Notes: generated by a model from the sequence alone, not told the origin. Counted from the first letter of the stretch, positions 36,077 to 49,200 are shown. The stretch is 64,000 bases of DNA from Zygaena filipendulae (GCA_907165275.2 OU015664.1:11742001-11806000), one strand, 5' to 3'. Numbers and translations: made by a program.

Positions 36077-37686
36077 CTTTGTTACACGAAGAAATGATAA
36101 CAACGAAGTTACATAATTATGTATATTATGAAGGTCAAAGTAAGTTGGAATCGCGTCGACTGTCATAATATTATTATATTACAACGCTCGCCCGCTCGTG
36201 TCCGGGCGCCGACTGGACTCTGCAGGTCACTTGAGCGCCGCGAGGACCTGCCGGGGGGAGGGCGAGCGTCAGGGTGGCGGGGGGGTGGGAGCGGGGGAGT
36301 GGAACACGGGACGGGGAACACACTAGCGCATGTTGCTACGTCAGGGTGATTCAAGGAAAATTTAAACAAAGAAATATTGCACATTCACAATGACTGACTA
36401 TGATAAAATATGGCGTTAAAGTGAGTTGCGACTCTATCGTTGCGAGCTCAGGGTCGGAGCCCATTAGTCAGGGAGGATCAGCACCAGATCTGTAGGTACT
36501 CAGATTATATGCTAGCATCGCGAGTCTATGCTGACGAGTGGAAGGAAATGCTGATCCGTGCCCACCAGTGGGGTCTGGGGACCGACCCTCGATGGCGTAT
36601 TCCACTGATACACGTGGGTACAGTCGCGAACTAAAAACTGCTTGGAATAAAACACTAAATAACAACATAAACTATACTACCAACAAAATACTAAAATGTA
36701 TAAAAATAATATTAATATGAAATAAAATCCTACTCCAGTGTTTACGACTACGATTAACTTTATCTAAATGATGACGTATCTAGAATAGTTTTTTATTCAG
36801 TGAATTAATATTTAAATATGTAAAGTTAGAAATATTTAATCTTATTATCTAAATAAAGTTGAACTTTGAGATGATTTCCACGGATGGGTGCGCGCGCGGG
36901 CGCCCGAGCCCCGGGTCCGCGCGGGAACACGCCTGCGCTTGTTACCATCGGGTCCTTCCCAAATGTCCCGCATCGCATGTCCCAAGCGGTGGCCAAGGGG
37001 TGACTGGGACAACTGGGAATGACCCTTTAGTCGACCTATACTCCCACTATTCACAACTAAAGCTAAAATTATACAGGGAATTAACAGACAGTCTGGTGGT
37101 TGCAAATGTTAATCGAGTAAAAACATAGTCTTATGTGATCCCAGCCTATCAGTAGGTATTATGATGGTAAATTCATATTTTATGCATTGGACAAAAAATA
37201 TTTAAAATACCAGCTTTTCGCCGCGGTTTCGTCCGCGTTAATTTCGGATATCTCACGGGTATTCCGAGATTAAATTACTTACTACCCTATATTTTTTTCC
37301 GTACCTAGTACCTACCCTTGAAAGCGAGTAGCATGCAAAATTTAATGTAATTTGTGTAATTTCGCGTTAATTTCGGAGTTTCCGTGGGAATCCCAGGATA
37401 GAAAGTACCCTATGTCCTTCTCCGTATCCTTTAAAACGTGTATGCAAAATTTTATGATGATCGGTTGAGCAGTTAATGGTTGAAGGCGTAAAGAATTCAT
37501 TTTCGCATTTATAATAGTACCTAAGGATAGTAAGGTTTTTTTCGACGATTTCAATGATGTCGACTCGTACAATAATCCATAGACTAAAAATGGTTTCCTA
37601 TCACCGTTTATCGTTAGTCCGCAACGCGACAGAAGGCACAGCGCCGCGCCGCGCCCGGCCCGCGCGCCTCGGCCGGCGCATCTCGT
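36077..37686. other. gene-free stretch, GC-rich blocks and repeats
   Basis: GC-rich DNA at 36185-36310 and 36885-36960 opens long frames on both strands without splice or motif support. GGGACAACTGGGAATGACCC at about 37006 recurs at about 39577, marking a small dispersed repeat. A Helitron-like element lies at 37210-37515. Confidence 0.35.
37210..37515 (-). mobile_element. Helitron-like short element, interrupted
   Basis: CAGCTTTTCGCCGCGGTTTCGTCCGCG is the reversed terminus. Two successive TTAATTTCGGA blocks (about 37240 and 37368) show an internal repeat. TATCCTTTAAAACGTGTATG and AAAATTTTATGATGATCGG complete the pattern. Confidence 0.5.
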
Positions 37687-37719
37687 TATAAATAGCGCGA
37701 CGGTGTTTTATCCTCATAC
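37687..37719 (+). promoter_or_regulatory. TATA box with correctly spaced initiator
   Basis: TATAAATA at 37687-37694 is followed by TCATAC at 37714-37719, placing the initiator A at 37716, 29 bases after the first T of the TATA box. This is the spacing of focused arthropod core promoters. A GC-rich block precedes it, and an ORF begins at 37741. Confidence 0.4.
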
Positions 37720-37740
37720 ACATCGCCTACATACGATATT

Positions 37741-38142
37741 ATGGTATTTACACGTGCTGTTGACGCCGCGTTATCGCCGCTTCAACTGCTTCGGTTAATG
37801 TTTTACATCATCTTAGGAGGGACCTTTATTTCAGATCAATTGAAGTTTTTTCAAAACTTGTCATTGAATATTTTTTGCGAGACTTTGTTGTTTAAAGATA
37901 CTTTAACTGTTTTTTTTTTAAACACATTTTTTAGTATTAGTATCGCGACCCGAGGCAACAAAAAAACACATTTACTGCTAGTAATTATAATTACCTGCGG
38001 CCGTCTGTTTACAGCAGCCGCGATTATTACGATCACGTCGCACATAAATAGCTCACTAGCGAGAGTTCGATGCCGGGATAGCTGGGGGATCGCACATTCT
38101 ATTCTAACATTTTTCAAAGAAACTTCGGCCGTTCCCATGTAA
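37741..38142 (+). CDS. 133-codon ORF of unknown function behind a TATA promoter
   Basis: ATG at 37741 opens a frame of 133 codons ending in TAA (SAVPM). It contains several hydrophobic stretches (LLRLMFYIILGGTF; VFFLNTFFSISIA; LLLVIIITCGRLF). I recognise no domain. An antisense frame overlaps it, and the sequence has poly(T) runs, so it may be noncoding. It is listed because of the TATA/initiator pair 25-54 bases upstream. Confidence 0.22.
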   Translation: MVFTRAVDAALSPLQLLRLMFYIILGGTFISDQLKFFQNLSLNIFCETLLFKDTLTVFFLNTFFSISIATRGNKKTHLLLVIIITCGRLFTAAAIITITSHINSSLARVRCRDSWGIAHSILTFFKETSAVPM

Positions 38143-38633
38143 TGATAGCTTATTGGATCAAAAGAGCCATAAGTTTTTTTTTTGTTTACATCAAAATAAA
38201 TAGATAAGTATTGCTAAAATTGGAGCATTTTAGCATTGAATACTAATTTCTCTAACTCAAAATTCCGACCAAAATCAAATAATACTCACAAAAAAATTTA
38301 TAGAACATGACCCTATCTGGTAAGTGACTTAAGTAAGATACCACCAAACTCTCTGCATCCCTTAAACTCGGAGATAATACGGAATAGTTCCTCACCCCAG
38401 CACAAGTGCACATTTCAGAAAACAGGCGTTAGTTGGTGTCGAGTCGTCGATATTATTAAAAAAAAAAAAAAACACGACACTGTTTCTAGTTCCCGAAAAT
38501 GGTCCCGCGGGGCGACGCCCGCGCGATTAGAATAGTGTTCTAGCTAAAGCGAAGGAGTGAGGGGGACTCGCGGTTGTGCGGGGGGAGGGCGTGGGGGGAG
38601 GGGGGTGAGTGTGGGGGGCGGGGGGTGGGGGCC

Positions 38634-41600
38634 CTACACGTCGACGACCATCTTCTTATGTATGTCGGTGTTGCCCACCACGTTGCAGAACTCCTCGAAG
38701 GATATCTTGCCGTCTTCGTCCTTGTCCGCGTACAGGATCGTCTTGTCCACGATCTGCTGCAGCTGCGTGTCCTTCAGGTTGTTGCCCACCATCATCTTCA
38801 GCACCTGTCGACGGCGGAATATCACGAGATATGACGAAAGAAAGAAACTAAAAAAACATTAAACAAGTGCCTAATCTATACCCATTAAATATCTTGCATG
38901 CTCTGCCGTAATGAACACTAACTCAACATTAGCCCGTCGCTGGTTTTCAGTTGGTAGCCCGTTGTCACGTAGGTATATACATAACTAATACACGGATTAA
39001 AGACTATAATAAGATCGAATTAATAAATTATATGTACATATAATTATCAAACAGGCCGCGCCTGGATATGGTCGCTCCCGGCGCAACGGACGCCATGCCG
39101 CTCGCTGCGTTGCGTTGCTTTACCACGGACAACCTTTGTATCAGGAACGACCCGGGGCGAGGGTCACAGCCCGTGACTCGGGCTGTCATGTGGTCGTGTG
39201 CGCGCGCTCACCTGGAACAGTTCCCCGTTGGAGATGAAGCCGTCGTTGTCCATGTCGTAGATGCGGAACGCGAACCGCAGCTTGGACAGCTTGTCGCCCT
39301 TCACGCTGAACTGCGACACGCCCTGGATGAACTCCTTGAAGTCCACCTGCACACGCCCCAGCGACACGCCTCAACACCCGCCCACGCCCTTTTTTAAGAA
39401 CGGTTCTCAGACTGGTTTTTATTTGGTCTGAGAAAAAGTCATTCGTTTCATTTCTAATCGACATCAACTAAGGTCAGTATTGGAATTCGTTTATTCGCAA
39501 AGAATATAGGCACTTTTATGCTGCTGCTGAGCTGCTGAGCTGTTTCCCGCTATTTCACACATTTGTCACCGGTGACGGGGACAACTGGGAATGACCCTCC
39601 TCGGAAACTTCATGACGTAACGGCATAAACAGCTATGCCACTTGTCGGCTCTCCACCTATCCATGTGAAGGACCATACTTATAAACGCTACTCACTGCGC
39701 TGCAAACGAGCAATAACCAAAAAGTAACGTTTATAAATATAGCGCTACATAAACCCACTACCAAAGATTATCATCACGTGTCACTCCACGTCCCGCCACA
39801 AAGTACGTGTCGCGGCGAGTCTGGAGGAGATAAATGTGTGGGCGATCGCTGCTGTAAGTTGGATAATAGGTATTTACTTGAATTTGGAACGTCCTGGCGC
39901 GGGCGCAAAGCCTAGACCTAGGAGGGCCTCGTCCATACCAACGGCTGGTATGGCGGTATATAGCTACACCCCTGCCTGCCCCACACGCACACAGAAACCC
40001 GTCCCCCGCACACTACAGATGGCGAGTGTCTTCAAGCCGGGCATACCTCGCCGTTCCCGTCCGCGTCGAAGATGTCGATGACGCGCTGCACGAGCGGGTT
40101 CTGCTGCAGCTCGGGCAGCGACATGAACTCGTCGATGGAGAGCGCGCCCGAGTTGTCCAGGTCCAGCTTGCGGAACCGCTTGCCCAGCCGCCGGATCTCG
40201 TCCGCGTCGACTGCGCACACGCACCCGTCACCTCGCGGCCGCGCGACTCTCGCGCGTCACGCCGCCGCGTCGCGGGTGCGGCGCGGTGTCACGCGCGAGA
40301 CTCGCACTACTTTAAGCCTACCTACATTTTACACTACTCGCGTTACATGTTCTACACGTTACCGGAGAGATAATATATGTATTACATTTGTACGATCAAC
40401 GAACCGAAGTTTGACGTTAAACTGACAAGAAATCGTCGTCAACTCAAATATTTCATAGGGTATTCGAATGTTTACGAACTACTTACGAATTATCTCTTGA
40501 ATGACTAACCGAAGCACCCATCAAAGTATCCGCTCCAACCCTAGCGGGGTGACTTGTGAAACGTCACAATGTAGCGTAACGTGTACAAATGTAACATGAA
40601 AATCAAAAGATCAGATCTTAGAAAATTGCACACTAGCCTCCTCCATAGGATCAATTTCTAAATTAAAAAATAATAATTGGACAATCATCAAATAGCTCAG
40701 CACTGACGTACGTTCCATAAATTTTGTGACGTGTTCAGTGACTCGCCCGTTCCGTGGGCCCGGGGCCTCGGCTACCTGTGGGCCCGGGGCCCGGCTCCGT
40801 GGGCCCGGGGCCCCGGCTCCACCGACAAGTGACAACAGTTTTCGTTTCAATGTGGCCTCTCGCAAGGCCATCGCTTTCGATTTTCAGATAGGTACACATC
40901 GTACCTTCTGTTTAATTTAATATTTAATTAGATTTATATTGCATACTAACGTAAGTATATTAAGTATGTACCTACAAATAAATCACGATAGTAAACATGC
41001 ATGTTTCTAAACATCTAGAAAATAATTGTAAGTACGAATACATTTAAAGAGAGCACGTTCTTTTGGTAAACCTTTGATCACGAATTACCTAATTAGTGAC
41101 AAATCCAAGCATTTACGAGTGAACCCGTAGGTACTACATGCTCGCCTAGATTCGCGTGGATCGTAATATTACGACCGCAACCTCTCACTACTGTCGGTGC
41201 TCTCAACATCGTAGACTTAGGTAAACACACAGGTTAATGGATTCAACCAAACACGTTGATACAACGTTCATACATATGTAAGATAAAAGATACCTAATAC
41301 GCGCCATGCTCACGTAATATTTACAATGACAATAGCCTACCATCTAGCTCTAGGATTAAATAATAACCTCGACATGTAAAGCGTTCATCTAACATCGCCT
41401 TGGGTGCACAAAGCTGGAGTTATCGTCCGCCATCGGGCGAGCGATACCTACTGACGCTACTTGCTTTCGTATTCATAGTGTCGATCGTGACCACTAACGG
41501 CCTTGCGCTAGCGCGTGCTTCTAAACCCCGGGCTGCGGCACTCGCGTCCAACTCGAAACGTTCTCGAAATACAATCGAAAAACGGCAGTAGCGGTGAAAC

Positions 41601-43747
41601 GAGCTTGCATTATACGAATGTCCGCAGCTCGGTGTTGCTAGTTATAACAAAGGACAAGATATATAATGTAATTATACACCTAAAAACATCGCGACGGGAG
41701 AGGTCAGCCGGGCGAGTGAGGGGCTCCAGTCCCTGCCTTCTTAGCCAAGTTGAGAATCGATAATCGTTATCGCTATATAAAAGTAAGGAAGTTATCTTTG
41801 TCATGTGATCGCTAAAAATTTATTTTGATTGGACAATGGTTTTTTAGTAACCACGTGACGTGACGATATACCTAGTCCTTAGTTTGCTATAGCTATAACA
41901 GTAGTGGATTGTCAACTTGGTGAAGGGGGCTGAAGTACTTTCCAGAGAAGTAGAAAGAAATCTGTCACCGTTAGTTTGTTAAAGTGTTAGCAGTAGAATT
42001 GGATACAATAAATAATGGAAAGTAAAGAATCATATCTGCATGCTTATTGCAATAGTCCACTTTGACAGCAGACCTCTCCTTTTGCATAGGTTCCTCGCAC
42101 CTGAGACGGTCCGCCGCAATAGAACACACTAAGTAACGGCAACAAACATTCAAAACACAATCTCTAATGAGCCAGGCCGCAGCGTGACGCGGGATGCACT
42201 AGCCAACAATGCTCTAGGCACAAACTCCATCCAGAACAATTTTTTTTATTACTCTGTTTAGTTCGAGGTGGAGGAACTATGCAGGGTGAATGCACTGTGT
42301 AGGTTTCATGATAACAACACATAAGAGATTTTATTTTAGTAAAAATAAGTAGTCTGTAACTATGCAAAGAACAACTGAGGTAATAAAGGAAAACTTTAAA
42401 GTATGATTTACCAAGAAAAGAATTGGTCAAGGTAGAAGTAATAATATAAAGTACAGATACAGAATATTAAATAGACATAATATATCGCTAGCCTAAAGCT
42501 GGTAGCAATCATATCAGCATTTCTTTAAAGCATTGACTATCCTGCAAATTATCTTGTTTTCAAACAATATTTTCTTAGATTTCATACAGATTGTCTAGAA
42601 ATCTAAAAATATTTTCCTAACTTTATGTACCTACATTGTGATTTAAATTAGGAAAAGATAATTTGTCTATTGATTTACTTTGTTTAGATCTTTTTATTCC
42701 ACAATTTGTGTAATTAGGCATCATACAACATGTTTATTATATGTGTCATTGTGCCAAAAAACACTTAAATTGTTTTATAAATAACTAACATATAAGGTCA
42801 TAAAAATTGTTCTGGACGCAAACAGTGTATTGAATGTGACAAATGGTAACATGGAGATGAAATATCAACATCAGCGAGTGACACTACGACACTCACAGTT
42901 CTCCACCTTAAAATCAATGCAGTTAACACGCGCTGAAAACAAACCGTCAGTTATCACAACGTTACATCACACACCCTACACTTCTCGCCGGGGACTTGCA
43001 TAGCGCCTGATTAACATTTTTAAATGGCTTTACAAATTATTTGGTTTTATAGCTCCACAGTTAAATTATACTAGAATTTTATTTAACTTTAGGTTAGTAA
43101 TATGTACAATATATAAAGCAAATATTGTCAGTTATAATAATTAAATATATTATGTATACAGTATAATTGCGAAATTAGAGAATAGATTTCTTAGAGTAAC
43201 ATTAACAATAATTTTATTATTTTTCATTGAAACAAAAACAATATATTCAAAGACTGGTTTTGACAATACTCACAGTTTGAACATAGTTCCATCGGAATAG
43301 AGTTTTCGTTACCCTGAAAACAATAGACAAATAAGACCTAGGTACCTATTATGTATGTAGAAATGTTTCATTACTCTCATCATTATAATTGTTATTATAG
43401 ACCATTAGTAACACAAGAACAAGAAAAACATAATATGTAAGTAATTGCTAAGTGTTCTGTTAGCTTGTTTGTAGGCGTGTACGGTGAATACAGGCTGCAT
43501 CACTCGAAGATAGAAAACTGAGAACGAACGAACCCATGGCAGCAGGGCTGACGGAACTTTCACAGAGATAAACATTCATTTCATGATATAAATAGAATAA
43601 TATTAATCAGCCGATGAGTTTGGGTTTGAACTTGTAAGGAATTGAAGCACAAGGGCCTGTATTTCTGCTAGTAAATAAATTAATGTGAAGGTATGACATA
43701 AATCTTGTATTACCCAAATTTATATAGCAATTATAATTACTTACCAT
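38634..43747 (-). CDS. CanB: calcineurin regulatory subunit B
   Basis: Coding exons on the minus strand are 43747-43745 (ATG only), 43313-43274, 40210-40047, 39346-39212 and 38804-38634. All junctions are GT-AG and all phases agree, giving 170 residues, the usual length. The protein begins M, then [13 protein letters not shown], so Gly2 is available for N-myristoylation. Four EF-hands follow, with calcium loops [36 protein letters not shown] and [12 protein letters not shown]; key acidic positions are kept in all four. The end is HKKMVVDV. It binds calcium and the catalytic subunit A to make the calcineurin phosphatase, which acts on NFAT/CRTC-type targets. The intron between exons 2 and 3 is about 3.1 kb and holds a MITE. 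The family is certain; the ATG-only exon is inferred from AAAATG/GTAAGT and from the same organisation I recall for vertebrate calcineurin B genes. Confidence 0.93.
40735..40825. repeat. GC-rich repeat, GTGGGCCCGGGGCC motif
   Basis: GTGGGCCCGGGGCC occurs three times (about 40756, 40781, 40799) with short variable spacers (TCGGCTACCT, CGGCTCC). It lies in the large calcineurin B intron and is one of three such GC islands in an AT-rich window. Confidence 0.65.
41731..41932. mobile_element. MITE of the CAAGTTGACAATC family
   Basis: CCTGCCTTCTTAGCCAAGTTG at the left pairs with CAACTTGGTGAAGGGGGCT at the right. The interior contains GATTGGACAATGG and ACCACGTGACGTGACGAT. Related copies are at 54275 and 56264, and a fragment at about 47940. 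It lies within the calcineurin B intron. Confidence 0.55.
43745..43747 (-). other. CanB: start-codon-only coding exon end of calcineurin B
   Basis: Minus strand CAAAATG/GTAAGTAATT: a good insect start context directly joined to a strong donor. The next exon opens with GGT (Gly2), so the 5' UTR exon contributes just the ATG. Confidence 0.7.
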
Positions 43748-46274
43748 TTTGTTTGTATCTAACGAATATTTCCTAAGTAAATACTATTAATTTAAGGTAA
43801 CAAACCACTTTAATCAAATAAATATCGTTTTTAGCGCATAAAACTCGAACATCGATCTGAAATCTGAATTTGATCTGATAACTTTTTAATTTTAGTTTTT
43901 AACGACAGACGAGAGAACCAACTGTTCAGACTTCAGACCGCTCGCTCTACCGCTACTAGAGTGTAGTTTATGAATTTGCTATTGTCAAGCTTGCTAGTTA
44001 CTGTCATTGACTTGTCAAAATAGCTGCTATTTAGTTGTGATTTTATTGGAATAAATTTATTTACAGATAGACGAAAATTATTTAACAGTAACAAACTAAA
44101 ACTAAACTTAACCTAACCTAAAATAAAGCTAAAATATACTAAAACATATTATTAAAAGGAGTCCCTTTAGGCAAGGTTCCGAAGATACTGGCAGCCACTG
44201 GCCGTAGGTATCCGTGAATCACGGTTCCCAAATCCCAACTTACGGGTTTTCCCCCCAAATTCAGGGGATAAATGAATACAGTGGGATTTTTTTAGGAGTA
44301 TTTTAAATTTTTAGGGGTTTTTGGCTCCTCATTTTTTTTTTTTTTTATAATTACAGTTGTTAAAGTTGTCGAATATTGATATTACGGCCAAAATATTGGT
44401 TGTTTAAAAAAATTTAATAAAATTTTTAAAACTTTTAGAATGAATATTCTCTATAATTATAAGCCGTTATTTCAAAATTAAGATTTCAAAATTAGCAAAT
44501 ATATTAATCACTATAAATCTTCATTTTGTAATTACGAAAAAAAAAATAAAGACATTTTTGTTTTTGATAAAAAATAATTATAAAACCAATATTTTCGCCC
44601 TAATAATTTCGAAACTAAGGCAAAAATCTTGGTGCTATTTATTATTTATAAACTTTTTAGTAATATTATTTTATTTAGGGGGATTTAGAGGTTTTTGCAG
44701 TGTTGCCAAGTTAGGGGTTATCCCCTAGATTTAAGGGGAAAATGAATGCGATGGGATTTTTTTAGGGGTATTATATTTTTAGGGGTATTTTTAGGGGGTT
44801 TTTGACTTATATATAATATTTTTTTCAAATTTTTATTTCTTATATTTTTTCATCAAGAAAAATAGAGGTATAAAAATATAGGGCCTGAAGTAAAGCAATC
44901 TTGCCAATCATGTTTATTTGTTGATCTAACGGCTTAGCGATATTTAGTTTTCTTATTATAAGTGTTTACCTTAAGTTGTCTATGCTTAGAAGTTTTGGCG
45001 TGATTTGAGCAGAAATTTACGTCAGTTTTATTTTTTGTTTTACTTACTTTATCGTTAGTAATATTGTGCGAGTGTGGTGAAATTTGCATAATAGTAATTC
45101 ATTAGTGATGAACAGTGTGCGGAAACAGTGAAATAGGCAAGATAAAATGGGGGAGTTTGTCGGGAGTTTGTCGTTATATGCAACTTCCCACAGAGCGTCC
45201 TAGTAAGGTTTACTACAATCTATACTTTACTATATTTTTACTACGATCAATAGGAAAGCCGTAATTTCGAAAAATTAAGAATTTCATAATAAGGGTACTT
45301 GCATGAAATTCATTATAAGAAATTGTGTCAATATTTCAAAAATAGAGCCTTAGAAAAGCGTTATCGTGAAAGATTTACTAAAAAATTTTCAATAGTTTCC
45401 AAAATATTCAACTTTTAATTTTGTGAAACGGAACGTTGCAACGAAACACCAATCACAGCCAAGCTTAACACATGACGTCACTTTTATTTTTTTAGGAAAC
45501 ATTTACCTCTTTCAGAGAAGGCAAAAGAAACTAAGTGCATACAGTCAACGCATATTTTCCATTTTCTGAAGTTTTTTTACTTTAAAATGTATCGGTAACA
45601 TGTATTTCGATTCTTTACTGGAACTTTTGGAAGTAAATCGACACAGTTCAACCTTAATTTCGCTTTTGGATATTGAAGTTATCTGTCTGTCAATGTCACA
45701 TGACCCTGTCAATACGACAGTGACATTTCTATCACAGATTAATAAGGCGTAATTTTGAACAAGTGACGTCATTCCGCGTTTCGGCGGTAAGGTTTAAAGT
45801 AGGAACTTTGAAATGCTCTATTTCATTAATTTATGCATATATTTTTTTTCTTTTTCTTGCTTTGTTTAAGTAGGCCTTATATCTTTAAAATAGACTGAAA
45901 AAAAAAAATTCATGCAAGTACCCTATTAGCATTTTTATAATAAATCTTCATTTTGTAATTACGAACAAAAAAAAATTGGTCGTAACAACAAATCAAGAGA
46001 CAGTTTTGCTTTTGATTAAATTGTTTTTTTTTTTTTTAAGACCAATAATTTTACCTTGAAGATTTCGAAACTAGGCAAAAACTTTGGCGCTGCTATTTAC
46101 TATAAAGTTTTTTTTGTTGTAATATTATTGTATTTAGGGGGACTTAGGGGTTTTTGACTTAACTTTTAGGGGTAAATATTTTTGAGGGTTGGCAACACTG
46201 GGTTTTTTGGGGTAAATATTTCAAGAGTTGGTAACGCATGTCGTTATTTCTTCCAATTTCCAAAAACAGCAGCC
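43748..46274. other. divergent intergenic region with an unclassified repeat family
   Basis: This region separates calcineurin B (leftward) from eEF1-gamma (rightward) and should hold both promoters. A block at 44507-44800 (AAATCTTCATTTTGTAATTACGA, TTTCGAAACTA.GGCAAAAA, ATTTAGGGGGA) recurs at 45938-46200, and part of it at about 44235-44330. The block at 45005-45215 matches 31850-32060. GTTGCCAAGTTAGGGG and GTTGGCAACACTGGG may be its ends. TTTCTTCC at about 46247-46254 could be a TCT-type initiator for the translation-factor gene. Confidence 0.5.
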
Positions 46275-49200
46275 ATGGCAGCAGGGGTAGGGTTTTTAAA
46301 ATCGCTTTTCACTATCGTAATCGATGCGCTGTTACTTTGCTGTTAAATGAAATAATATTTCAAATTACTAGTGAGATTCTCTATAATTGTATTTCTTGCA
46401 GGTTCTTTATACTTACCCGGAAAACTTCCGTGCATATAAGGCGTTGATCGCCGCACAGTATTCCGGAGCCGATGTTAAAATAGCACCTAATTTCGTATTC
46501 GGTGAGACAAATAAATCGGCAGACTTTTTGAAAAAGTTCCCAGCTGGCAAAGTGAGTAGTGAACTGGTGATTTGTGCTAAGTGTTCTCCCGGCGCGCTCC
46601 GCTCGTGCATATGTTTTGAGGTGACGTGTATAATGAGTGGTGGCTATTTTAGGTCCCAGCATACGAGAGTGCCGACGGCAAGGTCCTATTGACTGAGAGC
46701 AATGCCATCGCCTACTACGGTGAGTCCACATCTGTTACTAATGGTGAAAAGTCATGTCCTAACCTATTTCAACAGAACACCGACCTCTCCTGTTACTGTT
46801 ACACATATACAAGAGCAGGCCAATGAATAAGATTGTCTTATACACCAATATGTAAGTTGAACATAACTCTTATATACAAGAGGATAATATAAATTTACTA
46901 TAGATACCTATACTTGTGGTGGTATTATTCAGTATTGACGTCAGATATCCAATTGGATTATGTTAAATCATAAAAAATAGCTGTTGTGTTATGAAGATTT
47001 TACACTTATTTAAATTACTCCTGTGAATTGAAATATTTTAAATGGTCTCTGTGTTTGTAGTGGCAAATGAAGCACTACGTGGTAGCGACACAGCCACCCA
47101 GGCGCTGGTGTGGCAGTGGGTGTCGTGGGCGGACAGCGAGCTGCTGCCTGCCTCCTGCGCGTGGGTGTTCCCTTACCTGGGCATCATGCAGTTCAACAAA
47201 CAGGTTACACCACTCACATCTTGCACATCATAATAATAAAAGTTTGGTCTATGACTAACTTGCATTACACATCTTCAAAGGTTTTGTCTTTAAGATAATT
47301 TAGTCACTTATACTTACTGTGTTGTACTTCTTTTTGTTATGGTCAAAGAAGGTTGTATCTGTTTTACACGGAATCATAAAATTGTAGGCAGTGTTTCATT
47401 TATTGCATAGAACGTAGAGCGTGCAAAGGCCGACCTGCTGGCGGCGCTGCGCGTGCTGGACGCGCACCTGCTGCCGCGCACGTTCCTGGTGACGGAGCGC
47501 GTCACGCTGGCCGACATCGTAGTGTTCACCACGCTGCTGCACGCCTTCCAGGTAAACCTCACTCACCAGACACCTGCCATTCTTCATCTAATTCTTAATA
47601 CTAATTATAATAGAATAAGCATGGTGCCCAAACCCAAGCACTGGGTTGATTGCCTATCTATAAATGTGTGTGCCAGCACGTGCTGGAGCCGAGCCTGCGC
47701 GCGGAGCTGGGCAACGTGCAGCGCTGGTTCCTGACGCTGGCGGCGCAGCCCGCCGTGCGTGCCGTGCTGGCCGCGCCCCCGCCCTGCGCCGCCGCGCCCG
47801 TCTATGATCCCAAGAAGTTCCAGGAGCTCACGCACAAGAAGGTGAACTTGCCAGGCCTAGTGGCTGTACCGCAGAAATAATATATAACCTAGAAAAGTCA
47901 TGGGAATGGGGTAGGCCACGCTTAGGAAGGTAGTTCAGCCTGCTTAGTCAAGTTGACAATCTATGATCATGGACATCTGCAACACCAGAAGGCATGCAGG
48001 TGCATTACCGATCTGGAATCTGGATGGGAACTGACTTTCAAGTGGGGCTGCCAGAACACACCGTCAGGTGCACGGCGACAGATTTGCAACTTGAAGGTGG
48101 TAGCTAGCCAGCCGGGCACTAGAGAGCGCCCTACCACCATGCTATGGTTTTGTTTTTGTTATAACGATCATAGATTATTTATTTATTAACTAAGAGATTG
48201 TACCACAGATTTTTTTTTTACTGTAATAGTCCATGCAGGCGGGACAGGCGCGCCACGATTGGAAAGGAAGTTTCCCAAAGCTTTGCTGGAATCCCATGTC
48301 TATTTTGCACTAAATTTCCAAAACGGTGAATTTCGGATACAGTGCTAAGTAAAAACGTTTTCAATGTGGCGTTTTATTAAACTTTGTTACGTTAATTAAT
48401 TTTTTTGTGTATGCTCAATAATCTTGTATGTGAAAAGTCATCTGGCGACACTAGTTTCCATTTGTTTCAAGCTACTGAGTTTGTGTCTTCTATCTGTTCT
48501 GTTCTACGCCTGAATCTAAAATCTTAATATTTATTTGATCGACACTTGTAATTGACCATTGGCCACATCTCGCGCGTCCTCAGGAGGGCGGGGGCAAGAA
48601 GGACAAGAAATCCGAAAAGAAGGAACAGCCTAAAAAAGAGCAGCCCAAGAAGGAGAAGCCGGCCGCGGACGGGGACGCGGACGAGCTGGACGAGAAGCCC
48701 AAGGAGGCGAAGGACCCGTTCGACGCCATGCCCAAGGGGTGAGCGACACTCGCGCGTAGACGCAGGCTGAGGGGAGAGCAGGCGATGGGATCCTATGCAA
48801 TCGAGCTCCTCTGGAAGAAGCTTATGTAGATGCTGATGGATTGACCATGAAAGAAAGAATATTTATGCTCCCATACATATATTTTGGTTTGATTTGAATT
48901 TTCTACAGTCCTTTTTCTATACCAAATTTTCTGTTTTAATTTTATTGCTGTGTTCACTTCTAGTAGGATGTACACAACATGCACGATATTTATATTTAAT
49001 TACTACCTATGTACCTACCTATGTACGACCTATGTACGAGAATAATGGGTAACATCCATCCGGTTTAGAGAAAAAGAAATAAAGAAAGATTTATTTGAGG
49101 AGAAACAAACAAAACAATCCCGATAAACGAGTTTAAATCCAGGCACCGGGTTTAAATGAGTCCTGTCTCCAAACTTGTCATATAAGCACATGTAAATGTA

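Noticed and set aside
36468..36668. 66-codon minus-strand frame near the hydrophobic-tail exon
   Set aside because: Considered as an upstream exon, but no usable donor joins it in phase and the sequence looks repeat-derived.
38557..40425. Long frames antisense to calcineurin B exons
   Set aside because: They are shadows of GC-rich coding exons on the other strand.
41400..41591. Short plus-strand frame with a signal-peptide-like hydrophobic stretch
   Set aside because: It lacks an ATG at its start, lies in the antisense calcineurin B intron, and has no splice or homology support.
44235..46200. TTAGGGG-like blocks resembling insect telomeric TTAGG repeats
   Set aside because: The G-runs are irregular, separated by T-rich sequence, and are not tandem TTAGG units.
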